Source: Candidatus Bathyarchaeota archaeon
GTDB taxonomy: Archaea; Asgardarchaeota; Lokiarchaeia; Sigyniarchaeales; Sigyniarchaeaceae
DNA: 34,471 nt
NCBI GenBank assembly: GCA_014729935.1
Contig: WJJB01000395.1
Span: 1-34,471, forward strand
Reading direction: 5' to 3'
Part shown: positions 9,187 to 17,500 of the stretch, piece after piece
How positions within the stretch are numbered: position 1 is the stretch's first letter
How the letters are laid out: the number at the start of each line of letters is the position of its first letter
Program-made: the position numbers and the translations under genes
Notes under the pieces: generated by a model
Seen by the model: only the letters and a program-made list of their open reading frames with translations
Database searches by the model: none
Told to the model about the DNA's origin: nothing

Positions 9187-9201
9187 TCTTTAATATTATG
9201 T
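9187..9201 (-). promoter_or_regulatory. TATA element for the GH20 gene
   Basis: On the minus strand, CATAATATTAAAG lies about 31 bp upstream of ATG 9163. This spacing predicts an almost leaderless transcript. The element lies inside the longer ORF-track reading frame, which argues against the ATG at 9262. Confidence 0.45.
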
Positions 9202-9279
9202 GATAGAAAACCAAGTAACCTGACAATAACGCCTTTTCCATAAAAATGGCTGGATAGAGCATGAGCTCCCATGACCAAT

Positions 9280-9308
9280 CTTTTTATTGGAAGACATTGA
9301 TATACAGT
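9280..9308 (+). promoter_or_regulatory. TATA elements for the membrane-protein pair
   Basis: CTTTTTATTGG (9280-9290) and GATATACAG (9299-9307) are two plus-strand TATA-like candidates. Either would start a transcript with a leader of roughly 75-90 nt before ATG 9399. That leader holds a short open frame (ATG 9343, ten codons then TAA) of unknown meaning. Confidence 0.35.
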
Positions 9309-9398
9309 ATAACACCAAGAAGGAATTAAAGGACAAATCACCATGAAACTTGCCCTAATTCCATTTCAAGAATAATTGAATGATTGGAGATTATACAC

Positions 9399-9920
9399 AT
9401 GAAGTTCATCAAGGGTTTCATCATCACGATTGCGGTGTACTTCGGCTTGAGTTTTCTCTTCCTTGCACTCGCTACAAGCATTGGAGGGGGAGACATCTCG
9501 GCTCTATTCTCATCCACGTCGTCTACCGCATCTATATTTTATACTAGTTTGGCCTCACCTGGAATTTCCACCAGTATACAGGCTGCATTTGGTATAGGAA
9601 TTGTAGGGATAGACATGATCTTGCTTTACATCATGCTTTATGCAGTTACTCCCGCATTAGCAGCTATCCTTGGTTCCCTTGCAGAGAGAAAAAGCAATAC
9701 ATTAAAGCATATCTTCTCTGCCACTTGGCTTGGTTTAATGGCCCCCCTGGCAATAGGGGTGATAATGCAAGTTGCAGCATGGGACGAGGTTGCACTATTT
9801 GGCGTGCTTGGATACACGAGATGGCAATGGTTCTTACCAGGCACTCTCATCATGGGTGCAATCATGGCATTTTTCTGGTGTTCCATCGGATTGTTAATCA
9901 TACGGAAGAAATGGGATTGA
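9399..9920 (+). CDS. Polytopic membrane protein of unknown function (first of a pair)
   Basis: The product has 173 residues and about four membrane helices. One is near the N-terminus (FIITIAVYFGLSFLFLAL), a longer hydrophobic stretch lies around 55-90, and others lie around 105-120 and 140-165, ending in a basic tail RKKWD. The ORF track begins at TTG 9384. ATG 9399 is preferred because GGAG sits 9 nt before it and because the hydrophobic segment then starts after a short basic n-region. A serine/threonine-rich loop (SSTSSTAS) lies between the first two helices. I do not recognise the family. It is followed after 15 bp by a second membrane protein and is divergent from GH20, so a role with the glycan enzymes is possible but unsupported by motifs. 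Confidence 0.7.
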   Translation: MKFIKGFIITIAVYFGLSFLFLALATSIGGGDISALFSSTSSTASIFYTSLASPGISTSIQAAFGIGIVGIDMILLYIMLYAVTPALAAILGSLAERKSNTLKHIFSATWLGLMAPLAIGVIMQVAAWDEVALFGVLGYTRWQWFLPGTLIMGAIMAFFWCSIGLLIIRKKWD

Positions 9921-9935
9921 GGAGGCTGACACAAG

Positions 9936-10643
9936 ATGAATAGATTAGCTAAACTGGTTATCACCATCGTCTCGTTTATCGTGACCGTGTTTGTATTGGA
10001 TATCATCGCAGCAGCGGTGATCGCCGATGATACAATTGGTCTCGCTCTTGTTGGCAACTTCCCAGTTTCAGGGGCGGATCCAGCATTACCACTCATGGAT
10101 AGATACTTCCAGTACATGGGAACCGACACGCTCGGCTGGTTAACCTACTTGTTCTCGAATGGTGCACAAAATCTTGAATTGATTGGCGGGGGAGCAATAG
10201 CGGTTGGGGATGCAACGGGATACATCCCAATTCTCATGGAATTCCACCCGAATAGCACTGCACCCCAGTTTTTCATGCCGCATGTCATTGGCTTGACCAA
10301 GTTGATCGTGCCCTTGATCGTGCCAGCCGTCGTGAGCGGGTTGATTTCAAAAACGACCAAGCAAGCACTGATTAATACCTTTGCAGCATTCCTGATCATT
10401 GGCGTGGTTGCATCGGTCCTGAATATCATTCACGTGTACATGAATTGGACATCATTAGGTTGGAAATTCAACGCAACATTGCAAACTAACCCGTTATTGG
10501 TAGATTTTTGGACCAATTATGCAATGATAGTGCCAGACCAAACCATGTATATTGTATCCACGACCACCATCATCATGGTCTTTTCCATCGTAAACGGTGG
10601 CGTGATGTGCGTCGTGAGTGCTCTGAGTTCACGGAAGAAGTAA
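9936..10643 (+). CDS. Polytopic membrane protein of unknown function (second of a pair)
   Basis: This 235-residue protein has about four membrane helices: residues about 8-30, about 116-136, about 143-165 and about 200-225. A loop of about 85 residues, rich in glycine and proline, lies between the first and second. It ends in a short basic tail (SSRKK), as its upstream neighbour ends in a basic tail. The ATG at 9936 is well supported by GGAGG ten nucleotides upstream, immediately after the stop codon of the preceding gene. The two genes thus form an operon and probably make interacting subunits. No transporter or enzyme motif can be recognised, and the family remains unidentified. Confidence 0.75.
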   Translation: MNRLAKLVITIVSFIVTVFVLDIIAAAVIADDTIGLALVGNFPVSGADPALPLMDRYFQYMGTDTLGWLTYLFSNGAQNLELIGGGAIAVGDATGYIPILMEFHPNSTAPQFFMPHVIGLTKLIVPLIVPAVVSGLISKTTKQALINTFAAFLIIGVVASVLNIIHVYMNWTSLGWKFNATLQTNPLLVDFWTNYAMIVPDQTMYIVSTTTIIMVFSIVNGGVMCVVSALSSRKK

Positions 10644-10660
10644 TCATTTACCTTCCAACC

Positions 10661-10679
10661 CTTTATTTTCAATTTTTTC
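10661..10679 (+). terminator. Possible oligo-T terminator after the membrane-protein pair
   Basis: T-rich runs (CTTTATTTTC, then AATTTTTTC) follow the stop codon by about 20 bp. Archaeal RNA polymerase often terminates at such oligo-T tracts without a hairpin. The tract could instead be part of the AT-rich upstream region of the next gene. Confidence 0.3.
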
Positions 10680-10688
10680 ACGTGGAAA

Positions 10689-10698
10689 CCTTTTATTC
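10689..10698 (+). promoter_or_regulatory. TATA element for the small zinc-ribbon gene
   Basis: CCTTTTATTC lies about 42 bp upstream of ATG 10736. This predicts transcription start near 10720 and a leader of about 16 nt. Confidence 0.35.
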
Positions 10699-10735
10699 TT
10701 ATCCCATCCACTCCATCCTTGAACGTGAATTAATC

Positions 10736-11002
10736 ATGGACGAAAATAGCGTGGAACCATCCGAAGAACAGTTGTTTTGCATGTTTTGTGGCACCAAGTT
10801 ACCGCAAATGGAAAATGAAGTGGTGTATTGCCCGAAATGTGGAAGATCAAGACATGATGGAAAGGTAGCAACACACTCACGAACAGCCAAGCAAATTAAC
10901 AGGAATATCAAATTTTGCATCTACTGCGGAACCTTGTTGGACACACATTCGTATCATGCCGGCACATGTCGCAGTTGCGACAAGTTAATCCCATCGCCTT
11001 AG
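10736..11002 (+). CDS. Small protein with two zinc ribbons
   Basis: The ORF track lists a 164-residue frame from 10508, but its first part overlaps the membrane-protein gene in another frame and looks non-coding. Starting at ATG 10736 gives an 88-residue protein. It has an acidic N-terminus and two CxxC...CxxC modules: CMFC...CPKC and CIYC...CRSC. Each module is a typical zinc ribbon of the sort found in archaeal transcription factors, ribosome-associated proteins and zinc-ribbon adaptors. A basic linker (HSRTAKQINRNIK) joins them. Its partner and role cannot be told from sequence. It is oriented towards the six-hairpin glycosidase gene, 10 bp from that gene's stop codon. Confidence 0.7.
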   Translation: MDENSVEPSEEQLFCMFCGTKLPQMENEVVYCPKCGRSRHDGKVATHSRTAKQINRNIKFCIYCGTLLDTHSYHAGTCRSCDKLIPSP

Positions 11003-11012
11003 CTATTGATTT

Positions 11013-14000
11013 TCAGGAAGGTGCGGGGGGATATTTCACGAGCGAGAGGGTGAGGTGACGCATGGTTGCGGGTTTCTTGCTCGATCGGATGTGCCGGTTC
11101 ACGGGACGTCCCGGGTGTATTAGAACTCGTAGCTCCTTCATCCCGTTTTTCAACCGGTGCATCTTCACTGGATCATACAATCGTTCCCATTGCGGGGACC
11201 TGAAGTTTTGCTGGTGAAAGGTTGCTGGAAGGGTGATGGTGATTGCCATGGAAACGGGTATTGGCGCATCGGCTTGAATCGATATTTTCATCGCGTGATC
11301 TCCCTTGGCAATGCCGGCAGCTGCCAAATCAAACGGTGCATATGGTGCTTGAATGTTAATGGCAAGGTATGCCGGTGGTCGTTTTACTGCTCCTTGCGAT
11401 CCCCTGGTATCAATATCTCCCATCCAATTACCATTGAAACCTTTGAAAGAATCCACCTTTTGGCCTTGAATGAAAATATCCATCACTCCAGCTTCATCCT
11501 TGCTTGATGATTGAATGGAAGTGCATGATATCTCAATGGGAATAACGTCTTGGATATCATCACCGAAGTAATCCGAGAACTGAAGCATTCCATGCGGGTG
11601 CATGCTAATGGGTTTCATGCGCTTGGGGAGCAGATGCAATCGTAAGTCTTGGATGAACTTGTTGGTGTCACGGTAGGGATCACCTTTATCTGGAATCCAC
11701 ATGATGAGTCCTTCTTGATGCTTGAAACTATTATATTCCCGCTTATAAAACTCCGGGGCGACTTGGTTCATGAACGGATTTCCCTCAATCAAGGAGGGGA
11801 TTTCCTTGGATATCCAAATGAGATTGCAGGGTAACGATTGACACGTGGAGTCCAGCGGTGTTTCAATTACCGGTGGCAAGATATTCAACAGGAAGGATAC
11901 TTGCCCGAGGATCTCTATCGCGTGTATCTTACTACCAGGATCGTGAATGATGGCACATTTTGGTTGCCCTGTGGTTCCGATGAAGAAACCTTCCATGGAT
12001 TTCCAAAACTTGCACTTGGACGAAGGATTTGCGAGTGATATCATTTTAATTGGCTTTGATGCTGTTTGTGTTCCTCCAGATTCGTACATGCTGATTTGCT
12101 TCAATCCATTGTACCTTGCAATTTCTTTACCATCCTTTTTCACCGCACATAGTAATTTGCCAGACTTTCGAGTCATTCGGAAGGAATAGTTACTTCCCCT
12201 GATCTTCACGTTGTCAAATGCTATTGATTCCACCCAAGCGGGGCAATAGGGAACCAAGTGAATGGCTGACCGGGTGATGCGGATTCCTAACAGGTATTGC
12301 ATGATTGATTCCATGACCACCATGGTGTCCCATAACCGTCGACGCTCGGTCCCCCACGACCTATCGTAAATATCATGTATCTCATTAACCGATCCAGTGC
12401 AATTAAGGAAATCAAGCATGCCATCTAAGAGCACGTCCCCTGCTTCCCTGGCATTCCCGAATCCAAGTGCTTCCAATGCATATCCAGGACAATTCCCCGT
12501 CAAGCATGATGTTGCGGAATGCGAGCGAATGATGGTATGGCAACTTGATTTATCACCCGAGATACCCGAGAAAAAAGGTGTCTTGCAATGTTGCCAGATT
12601 TTCTTGAGGCCATTGGATGCAATTTCATGAAACTCGGGAAAATAATGGAGGAAATCGAGGATGAAGGGACGTGCGAGAGGGATGGTGATGGCACTTTCAT
12701 CTTGAATACCATCGTCGTCCAATGCAACTGCAAAAACTTGCTGGTTTTCAATCACGAGTTTTTCCATTAATGCAGCCCTCATTCGATCCAGGGAGTTCTT
12801 GCACTTGGTCTTCATGGCGGAGTCGAGGAATTCCTCCAGCCAATCCAAGGTTGCAGCGAGCGCCGTCATGGTTAGGACGGAATTATCAAGCACAGCTCCG
12901 GTCTCTCTCACGTCGGATGCCCATATCCATGTTTCATCGCTATTTAAAGGAAGCAATCCTACTCCAGGTATCGTTAATTCATTGATGACCGTGGTAACCA
13001 TGGCAAGGACCCGATCCTTGGAAAGCTCGCGCTGCGCCAATCCTGGCGCCCATTTATATAACTCTATGATCATGAGCAGGAGGTATGCCGGCAACTCAAC
13101 AAGTACCTCGCACTGTGGATTTGAGCGGCCATAGTTAGTGATTCCATAGCTGTTGGAAAACTTATTGGCATTCTTGTGGAAGGCGTCAAGGAAAAATTTC
13201 ACGTTATTAAAGCAGAATCCATGAAATCCAACTTCATGCAATGCCTTTTGATTCCAATAATTATCCCTTGTCCACGCGCGATCGTGAGAGTAATAGACGC
13301 TGCCAGAATGGATACCCTTTGAACTCACGTGATTTAGCCCCATTGTTTTCATAGCATCAAGGGCATCTTCCAACCGTTGATTTGAAGACTGGCAGGCAGA
13401 TTTCTTTGAAATTTCCTGCCATGCATCATAGGTGGCATCAAGCATTGCAATTATATCGTTAGGAGGGAAATGAGCAGCGGCTTGGGCATTTAGATCGCTT
13501 CCAGTCCCAAATGGTGCTTCACTCGATTTCCATTCACCCGGCTTGATAGCAAGCGCGAGCATCCGTTCTTCACAAGGCTGGATATTGCCCAAACATACTC
13601 GGATGCATGTAATCTCACAATTACCACCCTTTTCATCATCGTGGACATTCTTCATGGCTTTCATGCTATCAGGGGATCCATCCCATTCGATGACATCCAG
13701 CTCAAGGTTTCCAACATCCATCGGGATTACTTGTATCTTGAAGCGGGACTCCTCCCTCTCATCTTTCACGAAAAGAGTGGAACGGTTCCTAGAAAACTGC
13801 CAGGACCACGAGCATGCCCTGTTCTCCAAGATAACATCAATGAAAACATCCTCAAGCGACCGATTTCCCAAGTTGGATACGGTCAATATCCTGAATAGGT
13901 AGGGAAGATCAGGATTTTTCGGGCAAAAATCCAACACAGAAACACCCAGACTCGATTGGGTAAGCTCGGAAGCAATGATTGAGGTGCCCTTGATCCTGCT

Positions 14001-14435
14001 TGATATTTGGACCATTTTTGCAGGGTGCATCGACATGAACTTATCACCTTCCTTGAACCTGAATTGAAAATCCTGGATCTTCCACACAGTTGGCAGGTTC
14101 CTGAAATGAATCTGTTCCTTCCGTGGGCCGTATAAGGTGGATAATGCAAGCACGTTAATCGGAGGGAGGAAGGAGGCGTCATTTCCAGGCTCTTGGTAGA
14201 ATTGATACACCCGTTCCATGTCGATCAAGGGAATGCCCACTGCTGCAAAGATTTCTTCGTTTCCCAAGGTATATCCATCGGGAGAGACCGGTATGTAACG
14301 ATCACCCCTTTTAATCGCCCCATGGGGTGGTTGGGAATGCTCTGGAATCGAGAAGACACGATACATGGACATTTCCTTACCTTCCAGCCATTGCTTGATA
14401 TTCATGGAAGATGAAGGTCGAGATGGAGAAGCCAT
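11013..14435 (-). CDS. Large protein with a six-hairpin (alpha/alpha)6 glycosidase-like core
   Basis: The protein has 1140 residues. About 350 residues of beta-rich sequence precede an (alpha/alpha)6-barrel-like region at about 360-720. That region contains HDRAWTRDNYW near 388 and PLNSDETWIWASD near 501, followed by VLDNSVLTMTALAATLDWLEEFL. The W-x-RD and acidic-Trp segments are reminiscent of GH15/GH63/GH65-type and amylo-alpha-1,6-glucosidase-type six-hairpin glycosidases. I cannot assign a GH family or substrate. After the barrel come a beta segment typical of such enzymes (LVPYCPAWVESI) and several further beta domains. No signal peptide is present, so it is predicted to be cytosolic. 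The ATG at 14435 is supported by a TATA box that would give a near-leaderless mRNA. Confidence 0.75.
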   Translation of the reverse strand: MASPSRPSSSMNIKQWLEGKEMSMYRVFSIPEHSQPPHGAIKRGDRYIPVSPDGYTLGNEEIFAAVGIPLIDMERVYQFYQEPGNDASFLPPINVLALSTLYGPRKEQIHFRNLPTVWKIQDFQFRFKEGDKFMSMHPAKMVQISSRIKGTSIIASELTQSSLGVSVLDFCPKNPDLPYLFRILTVSNLGNRSLEDVFIDVILENRACSWSWQFSRNRSTLFVKDEREESRFKIQVIPMDVGNLELDVIEWDGSPDSMKAMKNVHDDEKGGNCEITCIRVCLGNIQPCEERMLALAIKPGEWKSSEAPFGTGSDLNAQAAAHFPPNDIIAMLDATYDAWQEISKKSACQSSNQRLEDALDAMKTMGLNHVSSKGIHSGSVYYSHDRAWTRDNYWNQKALHEVGFHGFCFNNVKFFLDAFHKNANKFSNSYGITNYGRSNPQCEVLVELPAYLLLMIIELYKWAPGLAQRELSKDRVLAMVTTVINELTIPGVGLLPLNSDETWIWASDVRETGAVLDNSVLTMTALAATLDWLEEFLDSAMKTKCKNSLDRMRAALMEKLVIENQQVFAVALDDDGIQDESAITIPLARPFILDFLHYFPEFHEIASNGLKKIWQHCKTPFFSGISGDKSSCHTIIRSHSATSCLTGNCPGYALEALGFGNAREAGDVLLDGMLDFLNCTGSVNEIHDIYDRSWGTERRRLWDTMVVMESIMQYLLGIRITRSAIHLVPYCPAWVESIAFDNVKIRGSNYSFRMTRKSGKLLCAVKKDGKEIARYNGLKQISMYESGGTQTASKPIKMISLANPSSKCKFWKSMEGFFIGTTGQPKCAIIHDPGSKIHAIEILGQVSFLLNILPPVIETPLDSTCQSLPCNLIWISKEIPSLIEGNPFMNQVAPEFYKREYNSFKHQEGLIMWIPDKGDPYRDTNKFIQDLRLHLLPKRMKPISMHPHGMLQFSDYFGDDIQDVIPIEISCTSIQSSSKDEAGVMDIFIQGQKVDSFKGFNGNWMGDIDTRGSQGAVKRPPAYLAINIQAPYAPFDLAAAGIAKGDHAMKISIQADAPIPVSMAITITLPATFHQQNFRSPQWERLYDPVKMHRLKNGMKELRVLIHPGRPVNRHIRSSKKPATMRHLTLSLVKYPPAPS

Positions 14436-14456
14436 GCATTCTAATAAACCCCAACG

Positions 14457-14470
14457 GCATAAATAACTTC
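14457..14470 (-). promoter_or_regulatory. TATA element for the six-hairpin glycosidase gene
   Basis: On the minus strand, AGTTATTTATGCC is centred about 28 bp upstream of ATG 14435. This predicts an essentially leaderless transcript. Confidence 0.5.
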
Positions 14471-14507
14471 ACGGAAGGAGTCGTTTCTTGAGAATGGGCC
14501 GTCAAAT

Positions 14508-14521
14508 CGATAAATACTTTC
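14508..14521 (+). promoter_or_regulatory. TATA element for the TPR/propeller gene
   Basis: CGATAAATACTTTC is a plus-strand TATA-like element. It predicts transcription start near 14540, about 30 nt before ATG 14572. Together with the element at 14457-14470 it makes a compact divergent promoter region. Confidence 0.45.
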
Positions 14522-14571
14522 AAGTACCAGTATTGTCTAGCAGCAAGCAATGAAGAAACAAGTGGAACCTG

Positions 14572-17500
14572 ATGGATGAGCCAGAAACATCATTGATGTT
14601 ATTGATCAACGATCTATTATCGGACCCAGAGAATCAAGACACGTGGTATCAAGTCGCCAACGTGATAACAAGTGAGACGAAAACAGTGTTTCTTTCCTTT
14701 CTAAAAAATCATCCCGCGTTGCTCAAGGCATTTTTAGACATCGTGGAACGAAATCCACGTGCCATGCAAGATTTTTGCCTTGAACTCGAAGACATGGATT
14801 CCCTTGAACCATTCATTGCACGCCTGATGGACCCGGGTGAGAAGCCACCTTCCCTGTTGGAAGATGAGGCACTGGAAACGGCGATTTCATCAAGAAAGAC
14901 GGCTGGATCCGTGGGAGAAAATATCGAGACACGTGATTCAACCATCTCGCAGTTTGACAGGGATCTGGAAGAACTGGAGATGGACATCAAGGACTCACCA
15001 GGAGTAGATGAGCGCTTCAATACCTTGGTTAGGGAGGCTAGCTTAAAAGCATATGCAATCACGGAAGAGGAACTAACGGAGGCGATTACACTCTACGAGA
15101 AAGCGCTTTCCTTGAAGCAGGGCGAAGCCATCCACTGGTATAATCTCGGGCAGGCGTATTTAAAAAGAGCTCAACGAATTGCTGGTATTTTTACATATTC
15201 CTTCGAGGGGCATTACAAGGATGTTACTGATTTCTACTTGGCCTTAACTGCCATGAAAAAGGCGGTCGAACTTAAGCCGGGGGACAAGCTTTACTGGCAA
15301 AACTTGGCAACCCTCTTGGAACTCATGCAAATGGAACCTTTAGCACTTTTTTCGTTGAAAAAGACAAGGCAATTGTATGGAAATCAATCAGATACTGTTT
15401 CAGGTTCGGATCTCCTCGAAAAGGGATCGAACCTGCAGGAAACCACCCTTGCAATGCTTGATTCCAAGATACAGCAATTGGAGCAAAATGGGATTGAACA
15501 CATCGACCCATTCGATGATGTGGCAGTTTCAAGCTATGAATCCAGAGAGCGAAAGCGGAAAATAAGGGAACAATTACCATTAAATCATCATGAGCTATAC
15601 AAGGAAGCACGCGAGTATTACGAGCAGGAAAACCGGGAAAAAGCAAAGCAGCTCTTGAATAAGGCGATTGAGCTTAAGCAAGACTTCTTCGAAGCGTGGA
15701 TCTTGCTTGCAGAAATATCCCTTGAATTAGCCGTGAATATTGAAGATGCTGAACTCAAGCATATTGAGTTTTCAGATGCAACCCGGTGCATCGAGAAAGT
15801 TATCGAAATAAATCCATCATCCGCGGAACCATACAAGCTCCTAGCCAAGAAGCACGAATTGACTAACGAAAGGGATGAATACATCAAGGCCCTTGCTCGA
15901 ATCATCGAGCTTGATCCCGGGAGCCTGGAGTACAGGAAGAAATTAAGTAACATATTCCTCGAAAAGGGAATCAATTTCCACGTGTATGGAAACACGACAG
16001 CTGCCGATATTTATCTCAGGAAATCCATCGACCTGTACAGGTATGAACCAAACGCGTGGCTCTGGATAGGGAGGAATTACACGGAACGCCAAGAATTCAA
16101 CGAGGCAAAGGAAGCCTTCAAGGAATGCATCGAATTAAACGAGGGGGACCCAAGAGCCAAGTCAGGCTTAATTGAAACCCTGTTGAAGGAAGCCATGTGG
16201 TTCAACCAGCGTGGCTTGAAGGATGAGGCCATTGAAGACTTGGATGCGTTATTTTCATTAAACCCCGATTACAAACCCGCGATTCACTTGCAAGGGGTAA
16301 TCTTGGATGATTATTGCGAAAGGGGTTTTGATTTGATAGAGACTGGCAACTTTGAGGGTGCAAGGGAACTCTTCAAGAGGATCATCGACATCAAGGAAAT
16401 TTTTCCTTTTGCATGGCTTGGAATGGCTTATTACCATTTCCAAAAGAACGAGATCAGGGAGGGTGCCGAAAAAGCACTTGTTGCCATCAAGCAATGGAAC
16501 CAGGATATATTGAAACACGTGGATGGGTTCATGATGGAAGGGGCAATGGATATCTTTCGAGAACTTGCCACTTCAAGCATGCAAGTGGACGATCACGTGA
16601 TGCTCAACTTGTCTATCACGTTCAAGGATTTATTGCAAAACTTCATGAGCGTCACTCGTCTCGTGCACGAGGAAAAGGTGCATTTCAAGCACTTATATAC
16701 TGCCATTTTCGACTTCTTCCTTGATATCGCCAAGGCAAATATAAACGGTGATAATGTGAACGTTTCCATCTTTCTAAAAACCTTTGAGGCAGCGGAATTA
16801 CCCACGCACTTGGAAAAGTTACCATCCTGGGGAATCACTGTTACCAGCTCCGATCCATCCATCCAGGAAGCAAGGAAAGGTGTATTACGCTCCTTACGGT
16901 TTTTTCTTGGCAAGCTCTTCGATATGTTTGCATTCAAATCTAACACTAGTAACATAAACAATATCATTACTTTTCTCAATTTCATGTTACAAGATTTCAT
17001 GATTAATATTCCTGAGATATATGACTTCTTGAGCATGATAGAAAATGGTCCTTTCATGATCAAGATTTTCGACGTGTTGGCTACCACCACTTATGCAAGG
17101 GAAGTAATCTTTGGAGAGCCTGATTTGGATTTCTTGGATGCTCCAAAACCTCTTGAAAAAATTCGGCCCCATCCAGCCTTGGCGGTAAATGCAGTGATCA
17201 GCCGCGACAGGCGACTCATGTTCACGGATGCACGGTTCAACAAGCTGGATTCATTGATTTATTCTGGAAAATTAGCAAGGGGACATTTTGACGATTTCCA
17301 ATGGAGTCCTGATGGCATGAAAGGAATCGCCGTTCAAAATAAAGTTGCCAAGCGTGCCTTCAAGGCGTTAATGCAAGGATCACCAAAATTATTGGTTTTA
17401 GACTTTTCAATGGATTCATTGGTTAACCCTTTCGCAGATCCAGTTGATCTCGATCAGGAAACAAAGGATCAACTGCATAACTTTTACGACTTGAATGCAA

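Noticed and set aside
9164-9262. 33-residue N-terminal extension of GH20 as a signal peptide
   Set aside because: It contains a TATA box at a leaderless distance from ATG 9163, and its hydrophobic stretch is interrupted by polar residues; the family domain starts just after residue 34.
10508-10735. N-terminal extension of the zinc-ribbon ORF in the track
   Set aside because: It lies antiphase inside the membrane-protein gene and across a T-rich tract and TATA element. Its histidine-rich composition reflects the other frame.
14550-14579. Nine-codon frame overlapping the start of the TPR/propeller gene
   Set aside because: It is short and in another phase, with no ribosome-binding site; probably chance, though a leader role cannot be excluded.
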